Shown here: one piece after another, positions 53,234 through 62,109 of the stretch
Layout of the letters: every line of letters begins with the position of its first letter
Position numbering within the stretch: the first letter of the stretch is position 1
Origin: an uncultured Bacteroidia bacterium
GTDB lineage: Bacteria > Bacteroidota > Bacteroidia > Bacteroidales > Prolixibacteraceae
Assembly (NCBI GenBank): GCA_903923905.1
Contig: CAIXZH010000066.1
Coordinates: 62,001-126,000, forward strand
Direction of reading: 5' to 3'
Length of the DNA stretch: 64,000 nucleotides
Position numbers and translations under genes: made by a program
Notes under the pieces: generated by a model
Database searches by the model: none
The model's input: the letters and a program-made list of their open reading frames with translations, nothing else
What the model was told of the DNA's origin: nothing

Positions 53234-55531
53234 TTACCGGTTTAGCTGTTCCAGCACATTTTTCAGATTGATATATTTTTCCAAAAGGTACTGGGGTACA
53301 TAGTAATAATGGTTTGATGATTCAAAGGCAATGTAAGGATCTTTCTTCAATATTGGGATCATCCGTTTTACAAGCCTGATCTCTTCCCGGGTAATTCCCC
53401 GCATTTTGCCGATCCACTCTTGCTTCTCTTTTGGATCCTTTGAAGCATAAAAGCGGTCACGGGCCATGATAAACCGGGCCTGGTTTACCACTGAAGAAAA
53501 GTGGATTGCGACAGCTGTTGCACGATCCAGCTCCACCCTAAGTGCTTTTTGATCCCCAATCCCCGGTTGTTTAAGCCCATCTTTCAGAGTTCTGCACCCT
53601 TTTTCAAACCCTTCAGCCACTTTGGCCATTTGGTCGGCCCATATCTTTTCCGGATATACCGCCTTCCAACGACTTAAATCGTCGTAAGGAAAACCAACCA
53701 TGGTTGAGATCATCCCGGTAGGCTGAATATAAAACGGGTTTGCCGGCCCCACTTGCTGCGGACCCTGATAGACTGTCGAGATGTGATATGGATATTCCCT
53801 GAACGCTTCAGAGAATTGGGTCCATGCTTTTCGTACAAATGGGGTGGCTTTCTCCCCGTAATATTTTTTGGAAAGAGCGTTTAGGTTCTCTTCCATTTTC
53901 CCCGTTTTCCACGACTGGAAAAGATCGATATTTGCCGAAGGATATCCGCCCAGACTCCAGCTAAGCATCACCCCTGTAACAGATTCCTTTGAGAGATTTT
54001 CGGCATGCTGCGCCACAAGATCCATGGTTGGGAGGGCTGGCACAATTGACATCTCCCAGGTACAATTGACTTGGACCTTAGCAACAGTTTTAAGCCCGGC
54101 CTCTCTGGCTGTTTTCCAGTGATCCAAAGCTCTAGGCCCAGGTCCAACGGAGGAGATTGAGTATTCGCCAACAGAGGATTGTATCCCTCCACGCACAATT
54201 GGCAACGACCATTCGCTCACCGACATGAGCCAGCACGATTTTGGAATTCCTTTGATAATGGTTTCCGCGAACCGATCATCCCAGCCCCAGTCCCACACGA
54301 TCACGTTGGCTTTGGGATTCCCCGATTTCACCCCCTTCTCCATGGCAGAAATGAGTTCAACCATGATATCGGAATAGACCCGGTCTTTACACCTTCCGCA
54401 CTCCTTTTGTTTGCCGTGCGAAATACAGCTCGTCAGATTTTCAGATCCGGTTATTGTAAATATCCCTGCCAGATTAGGAACGTCCTGAAAAACAGTTTTT
54501 AGTGAGTTCGTCAGCCATTCGCGGACTTCAGGCACGGTCGTGCAAAGTGCAGCATAATCAGTCTCTTTAACACCTTCAAGGCTTTTGCGCTTCTCAGAAG
54601 ATTCAAAAAAACGGGTTTCCAGCCCGCGTGGTTCGTTCAAATAGAGGTAGATCCCAATTCCAAATTTTGAAGCCCTTTTCACCAGGTTCTTTAACCCCTC
54701 AATTCTCTTTGGGGCATCCGTTGATCCCGGGAAATCACCATCGGGCGCAACCAGGGTATTTAGAACGGTGTGCAGCCAGATTGAATTGACACCTACATTA
54801 GCGAGTTTAAACAGAAGCCCTTCCGGAAAGGACCCTAAATATTTGTCCATCAATGGATCGCCAAATTCGGCACAATAGGATGAGACCATTCGGAGTCTGA
54901 AGCCTGTGGAATCAGTTCCATTATTGAGTAACGGGTGGTCCGGAATCTCTTTTTCGCTGACCTGTTTGGGAAAATCATTTAAGAATGAGAACCTCGGTTT
55001 TTCGGGTGCAAAAGCCAGATTGCCAATCTCTTTTACCCATATTGCAATTTGTAAGGCCTTTGCACCTATCTCTTTGGTCGGCGCTTCGTAAATGAGAGGA
55101 GTGCAAAATGGTTTTAGGTTTCCTAATTTAACATACAGAAAATCATCCTCCTTAAGCCGCCATGCCAATTCGGGTCGGGTGATCCCTAACAGAGTAATTA
55201 ACTGATCATAGTTCAATAAGTTCCAGTTTGAACGTAATACCGTGATATATCCTTTTGAGCTGTTCCACTGCGGCTCAATATTTCCCTGGGCGGGAAGCCC
55301 CATCGATGTGGCCATAGCTGATACATTCTCAACAGATGTTTCCAGAACTTTTGCCAGACGGTCAACGGGTACCAGTGTCCAGTTGCGGAATACAAAGGCG
55401 TGTTGCCGTGAAGGAAACCAGCTAGACTCTACTCCTGGCATATTCCCATTTTCACCTGGCAATTCCTGACCAACCGCGAACTGAATTACCGATAAAAACA
55501 GGAAAATTGAGAGATAAATCCTATATCTCAT
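53234..55531 (-). CDS. Unassigned secreted protein, probable TIM-barrel glycosidase
   Basis: A 765-aa protein with a signal peptide (about 1-21); I know no named family. The N-terminal part has two similar helical segments (PVDRLAKVLETSVENVSAMATSMGLP and NYDQLITLLGITRPELAWRL). From about residue 225 the order is barrel-like: LANVGVNSIWLHTVLN, RASKFGIGIYLYLNEP, GIFTITGSENLTSC (Glu364), NVIVWDWGWDD and VSEWSLPIVRG. A Cys cluster (C-x8-C-x2-C type: SCISHGKQKECGRC) follows Glu364. The pattern resembles exo-acting GH20/GH67-like enzymes, but this is inference. It is first in the operon with GH16 and DUF5703. Confidence 0.65.
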   Translation of the reverse strand: MRYRIYLSIFLFLSVIQFAVGQELPGENGNMPGVESSWFPSRQHAFVFRNWTLVPVDRLAKVLETSVENVSAMATSMGLPAQGNIEPQWNSSKGYITVLRSNWNLLNYDQLITLLGITRPELAWRLKEDDFLYVKLGNLKPFCTPLIYEAPTKEIGAKALQIAIWVKEIGNLAFAPEKPRFSFLNDFPKQVSEKEIPDHPLLNNGTDSTGFRLRMVSSYCAEFGDPLMDKYLGSFPEGLLFKLANVGVNSIWLHTVLNTLVAPDGDFPGSTDAPKRIEGLKNLVKRASKFGIGIYLYLNEPRGLETRFFESSEKRKSLEGVKETDYAALCTTVPEVREWLTNSLKTVFQDVPNLAGIFTITGSENLTSCISHGKQKECGRCKDRVYSDIMVELISAMEKGVKSGNPKANVIVWDWGWDDRFAETIIKGIPKSCWLMSVSEWSLPIVRGGIQSSVGEYSISSVGPGPRALDHWKTAREAGLKTVAKVQVNCTWEMSIVPALPTMDLVAQHAENLSKESVTGVMLSWSLGGYPSANIDLFQSWKTGKMEENLNALSKKYYGEKATPFVRKAWTQFSEAFREYPYHISTVYQGPQQVGPANPFYIQPTGMISTMVGFPYDDLSRWKAVYPEKIWADQMAKVAEGFEKGCRTLKDGLKQPGIGDQKALRVELDRATAVAIHFSSVVNQARFIMARDRFYASKDPKEKQEWIGKMRGITREEIRLVKRMIPILKKDPYIAFESSNHYYYVPQYLLEKYINLKNVLEQLNR

Positions 55532-55603
55532 AGAAGATGCTTAAATTAGAATTGAAAAAATCCGGAGAGCCGCCAAGTTCACTAAAAGAGAGTTAAAAAT
55601 AAC

Positions 55604-55611
55604 TATTTTTG
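55604..55611 (+). promoter_or_regulatory. -7 box (TATTTTTG) before the GH127-like gene
   Basis: TATTTTTG ends 28 bases before the ATG at 55640, in the 108-base gap between divergent operons. No -33 TTTG is visible at 19-20 bases, so an activator may be needed. Confidence 0.45.
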
Positions 55612-55639
55612 TTTACTTCGTAGATTAATCACCAAACAA

Positions 55640-58042
55640 ATGGATAAAAGATACTTCATTTTCATCAACTGGAAAAAGATGGCCTTCGTGGTGGTGTCAT
55701 CATTGCTCGCTTTGAACTTCACCTCCCTTAATGCTCAGGTTAAGTATAATTCGGCCAAAGAGCTTCAGGAAGCCAGAATGGGGGTAGAGCGGGTCGCCAG
55801 ATATTACCTTCCGGCTTATTACAACAGAGCCATCAATAACAATGAGATACGATGGATCCAGATCGATCTTGGGCAGCAGAAGAAGATCGAGGCGATAAAA
55901 CTGTTGCCCGGGGCACAGGGATGGGGAGCTGCTTCGGGGGGTTTTCCTGCACACTTTAAACTGGAGGTTTCGAACGATGAGGATTTCAGACATTCCGTTA
56001 TGTATGAGGATTATACCTTAAAGGAAGAATTCCCAAATCCGAATGATGCCGTTTGTACCTTCGCTTCAAAAGAGGTTAACGGGCGATATGTCCGGCTCAC
56101 AGCAACAACGCTTAGGGACAGTAAATTGGCAATGACTAAAATTATTGTCCTTTCGGACGGAAAAGATATTGCTGAGGGTTGCCGGGCTATGGAATCAAAT
56201 CCAAATAAAGACTCTAATATTGAATTACTTACGCGCGCGCCTCGTCCTCAGGGAGAATATGTGGTTACGGATAATCCGGGTAATGTAATGCCGGTTGAGA
56301 CCTGGAAACCTGTGGCTTATAAGGCCCAAACCCCACTGGGTGGTGTACAGCTGGGTGAAGGGTTGTTTAAAACCACGATGGAAAACAATATCAGCTACCT
56401 CATGAATTCGTTTACTTTCGATCAGCTGGTCCGTAATTTCCGGGTTAAGGGTGGATTTCCGGTGGAGCCGCTTGAGGAGCGTTTTAAGAATATGTGGTTC
56501 CAGATTCTCCCCGGATCTGAAGCTGCCCGCTTTTTAACCGGTGCCGGGAATACCCTGAGATGGATCGAGAATGGTGATTTGCGCAAGAGAATGGACGATA
56601 TTGTGGATGTGATTGACCAGTGCAAAGAGCCTGACGGCTACCTGATGGCTTTCCCCAAACATACGATGTTCGATCATGAAAACGGGGCCTACACGAGGTC
56701 ATGGGTATCGCAGGGGCTAATCGAAGCAGGATATGCCGGAAACAAAAAGGCGTTTCCATTACTTCGGGGATTCTACGACTGGTTCGATAACTGTGAATAT
56801 CTGCCTGAGATGTTGCGTCGTGTGAGACAGGGTACACAAGGGATTATCCCGATTACTCGGACCTACTTTTCTCCGGTCGGGAAACCTAAAGATATCCAGG
56901 TTGTCCAACAGTATTTCCAGGAAAACTACTGGATGGAGGGTATGGACAGGCGCGATCCAAACTCGATCTGGAGATATCCCTACGATCGGCCTCATAATTA
57001 CCTGGTTACGGGAATCGAGCCCTACCTCGATTTATACCGGGCAACGGGAGCCAAAAAATACCTGGATGCCGCATTGGGCGGGTGGGATCTGTATCATGAC
57101 AATTGGGAGCATATCGGAGGTTCGCTGGCCATCAACGAAGGGACTTTCCTCTATGAGCCCAAATCGTACTACCTGCATCGTGAGACAGGCGAGCTTTGCG
57201 GAAATTCCTTCTGGATAAAGTTGAATCAACGCTTTCATCTGCTATACCCTGAGCAGGAAAAATATGTCACTGAAATTGAGAAATCGATCTATAATGTGGC
57301 GATTGCCAATCAGTATGGGCCGGAGGGAATACGCTATTTTGCCAAACTGGTCGACCGGAAATATGGCGACCATTCCCCTAATTCCTATCAATGTATGAAT
57401 ACCTGCTGCGAAGGTCAGGGGACCCGGATATTTGGATCCCTTCCCGAGTATATCTATTCGGTAGCCGATGACGGCATTTATGTCGATCTGTTTTCCGCCT
57501 CAGAAATTAAGTATTTGACGCTAAACCATTCGATGCAGCTTAAAATGAACACCCAATTTCCCAATGACCCAAAAGTTGAAATTGCGATCGGGAATGATCA
57601 GCCCGTCCAAAATAAAATCCGGATCCGGATCCCTTCCTGGGTTTCGGCCGACATGCCAATAAAAGTCAACGGAAGCGAAATCGGCAGCGGGAAGTCTGGC
57701 ACTTATCTGGAGGTTGACCGGACCTGGAAAAACGGAGATGTGATTTCATTCACCCTTCCAATGGATTTTCGGGTAACCAAATATACGGGACTAGAGCCTG
57801 GATTTCAGGAAAATCACTATGCCGTCGAATACGGGCCAATCCTCATGGCGATGGTTGGGGTGAAGGGAAAGAAGTTTGATATCGGGGTAAAAACGACACC
57901 TGAAAATGTCAAAAAGCTTCTCAAATCAGTCCCTGGCAAACCGTTGCATTTCTCTGTTGAAGGAAACAGCGAGTTCGAGTACTGGCCATATTACGAAGTG
58001 CAGGAAGAGCCTTTCTCGTGTTTTCCGGGGTTTTTCAGGTAA
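55640..58042 (+). CDS. GH127/GH146-like beta-L-arabinofuranosidase
   Basis: An 800-aa secreted enzyme. A signal (about 1-33) is followed by a discoidin-like (F5/8 type C) domain (about 35-180; EIRWIQIDLGQQKKIEAIKL). A DUF1680-type (alpha/alpha)6 barrel with C-terminal sandwiches follows. The zinc/nucleophile set of GH127 is complete: Glu518 and Cys520 in GELCGN, and Cys589-Cys590 in NTCCEGQGTR, of which the first Cys is the expected nucleophile. GH127 and relatives release beta-L-arabinofuranose from plant glycoproteins and pectin side chains. It is divergent from the 765-aa/GH16/DUF5703 operon and stops eight bases before a convergent ATPase gene. Confidence 0.88.
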   Translation: MDKRYFIFINWKKMAFVVVSSLLALNFTSLNAQVKYNSAKELQEARMGVERVARYYLPAYYNRAINNNEIRWIQIDLGQQKKIEAIKLLPGAQGWGAASGGFPAHFKLEVSNDEDFRHSVMYEDYTLKEEFPNPNDAVCTFASKEVNGRYVRLTATTLRDSKLAMTKIIVLSDGKDIAEGCRAMESNPNKDSNIELLTRAPRPQGEYVVTDNPGNVMPVETWKPVAYKAQTPLGGVQLGEGLFKTTMENNISYLMNSFTFDQLVRNFRVKGGFPVEPLEERFKNMWFQILPGSEAARFLTGAGNTLRWIENGDLRKRMDDIVDVIDQCKEPDGYLMAFPKHTMFDHENGAYTRSWVSQGLIEAGYAGNKKAFPLLRGFYDWFDNCEYLPEMLRRVRQGTQGIIPITRTYFSPVGKPKDIQVVQQYFQENYWMEGMDRRDPNSIWRYPYDRPHNYLVTGIEPYLDLYRATGAKKYLDAALGGWDLYHDNWEHIGGSLAINEGTFLYEPKSYYLHRETGELCGNSFWIKLNQRFHLLYPEQEKYVTEIEKSIYNVAIANQYGPEGIRYFAKLVDRKYGDHSPNSYQCMNTCCEGQGTRIFGSLPEYIYSVADDGIYVDLFSASEIKYLTLNHSMQLKMNTQFPNDPKVEIAIGNDQPVQNKIRIRIPSWVSADMPIKVNGSEIGSGKSGTYLEVDRTWKNGDVISFTLPMDFRVTKYTGLEPGFQENHYAVEYGPILMAMVGVKGKKFDIGVKTTPENVKKLLKSVPGKPLHFSVEGNSEFEYWPYYEVQEEPFSCFPGFFR

Positions 58043-58049
58043 TTTTCGA

Positions 58050-59300
58050 TTAGGTCAAAAACATAACGGCAGGTATAGCTGTAATGTTTTCTCCAAGCTT
58101 TTTAACTTTAGGATCATTTGATAACAAAAATGATCCTAGAAGGGGTTTGTCAAGTAATTCCGCCAACCCTTTAAGATGGCGCGCATCGGTGTTTCCGGCA
58201 TTTATCGTCATCTTCACTTCAATGGCATAATACCCTTTGTCTGTCTCGATAAGCAGGTCAACCTCTTTTCCATCAACGGTTTGCAAATGATAAAAAGAAG
58301 AGCTGACCGGAAGATATTTTGCCTGTTTATAAATTTCAGCCACGACAGCACTCTCAAATTCATTTCCGGTGAGCCCACCTTGTTTCTGAAGAATGGCATG
58401 TTGCACTCCAACATCCAGATAATGGAGCTTAGGGGATTTTACCAGCCTTTTCTGATGATTCCTATACCAGGGCTGTAGAAGAATAATCTGGTAACTGGTT
58501 TCAAGATAGGAGAGAAACTGCTTTGCTGTTGCAGAGGTAATTCCGGCCTCTCTGCCCAGACTGGAATAATTTGTTGTTTGGGCTGTGTGAATTGCAGTCA
58601 TCTGCTGAATAAGAACAAATGGCTCTAAATTTCTGAAATTTGCAACATCACGAATGTCTCTTTCGAGGTAGGTGCGCACATATCCTCTTAACCATTCGTA
58701 GCGTTCCTCCGGAGTGAGTTCATCCCCTATGATAGCCGGATAACCTCCAAATTTAAGATAATACTGATAAACGTTAAACCTTGAGGCATGGTCGGGGAGA
58801 AGCAGAAAATTCAGCCCAAGACTTTCAGTTGTAGCTTCGCCAGACAATAATTTCTGGAAGAACGACGGAGATGGATCCTCATCCCATCCTGAAGTTAACA
58901 TTTCTGGTAAAGTTAAAGGATAAAGCTCGACAATCTGGCATCTTCCGGCAAGACTCTCTTTTACCTTTTCAAGTAGTAACAGCTGGCTTGATCCGGAGAG
59001 TATATAGCGCGGATTTTCGTAGGTATCGTAAATTGCCTTGACAGACTCGATCAATTGGGGCAGTTTCTGTATTTCGTCAAGTAACGCGCATGGATAGGTC
59101 TCCATCCACTGTTGGGCAGTCATTGAAGCATATTGATTTCGCAAAACAGGATCATCCAATAATATCCATGCATGATCCTTGAAGGTGTTCTTTAGTAATG
59201 TCGTTTTACCTGTTTGACGGGCTCCGGTCACAACCAAAATACGCCCCATACTGGAGGAGTGTTTCCGAATAAGTTGCTTTTTTAATATTCTATTCTTCAT
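58050..59300 (-). CDS. AAA ATPase, DUF4143 type, copy 3
   Basis: A 416-aa ATPase with Walker A VTGARQTGKTTLL (about residues 23-35), Walker B CALLDEIQKLPQ, and sensor LSGSSQLLLLEKVKESLAGR. Its C-terminal DUF4143 domain has an intact GKEVDLLIETDKGYYAIEVKMT, i.e. Asp...E-x-K. It differs clearly from copies 1 and 2 in sequence, so it is not a recent duplicate. The upstream DNA is AT-rich with only a partial -7 box. It is wedged between the GH127-like gene and the phosphoesterase gene. Confidence 0.87.
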   Translation of the reverse strand: MKNRILKKQLIRKHSSSMGRILVVTGARQTGKTTLLKNTFKDHAWILLDDPVLRNQYASMTAQQWMETYPCALLDEIQKLPQLIESVKAIYDTYENPRYILSGSSQLLLLEKVKESLAGRCQIVELYPLTLPEMLTSGWDEDPSPSFFQKLLSGEATTESLGLNFLLLPDHASRFNVYQYYLKFGGYPAIIGDELTPEERYEWLRGYVRTYLERDIRDVANFRNLEPFVLIQQMTAIHTAQTTNYSSLGREAGITSATAKQFLSYLETSYQIILLQPWYRNHQKRLVKSPKLHYLDVGVQHAILQKQGGLTGNEFESAVVAEIYKQAKYLPVSSSFYHLQTVDGKEVDLLIETDKGYYAIEVKMTINAGNTDARHLKGLAELLDKPLLGSFLLSNDPKVKKLGENITAIPAVMFLT

Positions 59301-59528
59301 ATTGACGTAAATATAGTAATTATATTTTAAAAAATACGCTAAAATATATATTAATTTTATCCTGCCTTACTTTATTATTGTCGGAAGCAACTAACGTTTC
59401 ATTTTTATTTCTGTATTTTTGTTCTTGTTAATATTGAGTTCACCAAACCATTGATTATATCCGGATGTAGACTCGCCGAAGCAGATCTATCCATTTTTAA
59501 CCGGAATATCCTAAAGTAAGACTATCTT

Positions 59529-62063
59529 ATGAGACCAAAATATTATTCGTTTCGAGGTTTATTAGCTTTTTTATTATTTCAATCCATACTCACTCAGGGG
59601 CAAATTAGTTTTAATCTCAAAGTTGGCCCTCAGGCAGATGGCAGCGTACTGGTCCCATCCAACCAGATGTTACGACCTGCAGGTGTCCAGGTATCATTAC
59701 CCGGCAGGCCGGTTGACCTTTCACTGATATCAAATGGGAATTTCATTCTGGTTAAAAACATCAAATCCCTTGATCTTATAAGGCTGAAAGATAAGACCTT
59801 AATGCAGTCCCTTCCTTATGAAAAGTGTAGTTCATCATTTACAGGAATCTGTTTGACCAGTGATAACCGGCATATTTACCTTTCGGAAGCAGCCAATAAG
59901 ATTCTGATCGCCCGGTTTGATCAAAGTAACCGGTTAAGCTGGGAGACATGCATCGTTATTCCTGCTCCGGCAATCGGGGGTGATCCCGGACCCGGAGGGC
60001 TTGCCCTGAATGCCAGAGAAGACCGGTTGTTCGTGACCCTCAGCCGGAGTAATTCGCTGGCGGTCGTAAATCTGGAGGATAAATCGGTTAAGGAGATCCC
60101 GGTAGGAATTTGCCCCTATGGTGTCGTATTGGCTTCGGATACCAAAGCATATGTAACCAATTGGGGCGGAAGAAGACCTGTCACAGGGGAATCCACTTAC
60201 AATTCCTCCGGTAGCCAGGTTCTGGTCGATCCTAATACAGGAATTGCCAATAACGGATCGGTTTCGGTAATTGATTTGAAACAAAACAAATCAATAAAGG
60301 AGATTAAGGTTGGATTGCACCCTTCCGGAATGGTCCTAAGTCCCAACAGGTCTTTATTGTATGTGGCTTGTGCCAACAGCGATGTTATTGACATAATTGA
60401 TACGCGAAAAGATGAAAAAATCGGGGAAATCCCCGTTCACGCGACCAACGAAACCCTGTTTGGCAGCGCACCCAACGCCCTTGCCATCTCTCCAGACGGC
60501 AAATATCTTTATGTGGCAAATGGTACTGAAAACGCGATTTGTGTGATCGAAACCGGCTCTGAAAACCAGGTTGCCGGACGTATTCCGACCGGCTGGTACC
60601 CGGGTTCAGTGGTTATCAGCAAGACGGGAAATGAATTGTATGTTGCCAATGTCAAGGGGACCGGAGCAAGGAACAAAGGTGCAGGCAGGGGTGGGTTTAA
60701 TTCCCATGACCACCTTGGAAGCGTCTCAATAATTCCCGTTCCGGATAAAGCGACATTACCGAAGATGACAGACATTGTAAGCCAGAACAATTCTCTGGCG
60801 AAGACATTGAAAGACCAATCTTTATCGGGGGGTAACCTGAAACAGGTGGCACTTCCTCAGTTCCCGGGTCAGCCATCTTTTTTAAAGCATGTCGTCTATA
60901 TCATCAAGGAGAACAGAACGTATGACCAGGTTTTGGGTGATATGCAACAGGGAAACGGAGATACGAGTCTGGTCCAGTTCGGCCGCCATTTCACCCCTAA
61001 TCACCATAAACTGGCGGAGAGTTTTGTTTTGATGGATAATTTCTACTGTAGCGGGACACTAAGCGCTGACGGACATCAATGGACCGATGAGGCATACGTA
61101 ACCGATTATCTCGAAAAATCGTTTGGCGATTTCACACGCAGCTACCCCTATGACGGGAATGACGCTTTGGCTTATGCAATCTCCGGATTTATCTGGGATA
61201 ACGTGCTTAGACACGGGCTGACTTTTCGGAATTACGGCGAGTTTGTGAATGCCGAGATTCTTCCGCTAACTTCAAAGTACCTCGATATTCTCAATGACTT
61301 CCGGAACGGGACAAAAAATGTATCAATCAGGGCCAAAGCCAATCTGGAGCAGATTATTCGCTATACCTGTCCAACATTTATCGGGTTCCCGATTAAAGTG
61401 CCCGATGTATACCGTGCTTCCGAGTTTATTAAGGAGCTTCATGAATATGAGAAAACCGGCAATTTTCCGAATTTTACGATTATGCTCCTTCCGGGCGATC
61501 ATACCTCCGGGACAAGACCCGGTTTACCCACTCCGGGAGCCGCGGTGGCAGATAATGACTTTGCCCTTGGACAGATTGTTGAGGCGATTTCAGCCAGTAA
61601 ATTCTGGAATGAAACGGCCATTTTTGTCACAGAGGATGATCCGCAGGCCGGACTGGACCATGTGGATGGCCACCGTACCGTTGGGTTTGTAATCAGCCCT
61701 TATGTCAAACGCAATGAGGTAGTTTCGACATATTACTCCCAGATCAATATGGTCCGTACCATGGAAAATATCCTGGGGATACCTCCGATGAATCAGCTGG
61801 ATAACGCCGCAGAGCCGATGTCTGACTGTTTCACCGAAACTCCGGATTTCACGCCGTACCACGCAGTTCAGAGCAACATTCCCCCTGATGAGGTGAATCC
61901 TCCATTGAGTGGACTTTCAGGGAAACAACTTTCATGGGCCAAAAAATCACTTGAGCAGGATCTCGATGATTATGACCGGATTGATGAAGATACCTTTAAC
62001 CGGATTATCTGGCATGCCATGAAAGGTTATGACCGGCCCTATCCGGATTTCTCGCTCAAATGA
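59529..62063 (+). CDS. YVTN beta-propeller plus phosphoesterase fusion, secreted
   Basis: An 844-aa protein with a signal (about 1-25). Residues about 45-410 form a YncE/YVTN-type seven-bladed propeller (GICPYGVVLASDTKAYVTNWGG, LHPSGMVLSPNRSLLYVACANSD, APNALAISPDGKYLYVANGTEN). The C-terminal half is a phosphoesterase/acid-phosphatase-like domain of the alkaline phosphatase fold: VVYIIKENRTYDQVLGDM, MDNFYCSGTLSADGHQW, MLLPGDHTSG and FVTEDDPQAGLDHVDGHR, which supply the usual metal-binding Asp, Glu and His. The fusion is known in Bacteroidota and Acidobacteria; the substrate is unknown. Its place among glycan enzymes suggests a phosphate- or sulfate-bearing substituent. Confidence 0.87.
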   Translation: MRPKYYSFRGLLAFLLFQSILTQGQISFNLKVGPQADGSVLVPSNQMLRPAGVQVSLPGRPVDLSLISNGNFILVKNIKSLDLIRLKDKTLMQSLPYEKCSSSFTGICLTSDNRHIYLSEAANKILIARFDQSNRLSWETCIVIPAPAIGGDPGPGGLALNAREDRLFVTLSRSNSLAVVNLEDKSVKEIPVGICPYGVVLASDTKAYVTNWGGRRPVTGESTYNSSGSQVLVDPNTGIANNGSVSVIDLKQNKSIKEIKVGLHPSGMVLSPNRSLLYVACANSDVIDIIDTRKDEKIGEIPVHATNETLFGSAPNALAISPDGKYLYVANGTENAICVIETGSENQVAGRIPTGWYPGSVVISKTGNELYVANVKGTGARNKGAGRGGFNSHDHLGSVSIIPVPDKATLPKMTDIVSQNNSLAKTLKDQSLSGGNLKQVALPQFPGQPSFLKHVVYIIKENRTYDQVLGDMQQGNGDTSLVQFGRHFTPNHHKLAESFVLMDNFYCSGTLSADGHQWTDEAYVTDYLEKSFGDFTRSYPYDGNDALAYAISGFIWDNVLRHGLTFRNYGEFVNAEILPLTSKYLDILNDFRNGTKNVSIRAKANLEQIIRYTCPTFIGFPIKVPDVYRASEFIKELHEYEKTGNFPNFTIMLLPGDHTSGTRPGLPTPGAAVADNDFALGQIVEAISASKFWNETAIFVTEDDPQAGLDHVDGHRTVGFVISPYVKRNEVVSTYYSQINMVRTMENILGIPPMNQLDNAAEPMSDCFTETPDFTPYHAVQSNIPPDEVNPPLSGLSGKQLSWAKKSLEQDLDDYDRIDEDTFNRIIWHAMKGYDRPYPDFSLK

Positions 62064-62109
62064 TGATTTACTATGAATCAAAATGGATCCTTCAATTATT
62101 CTATTCGAT

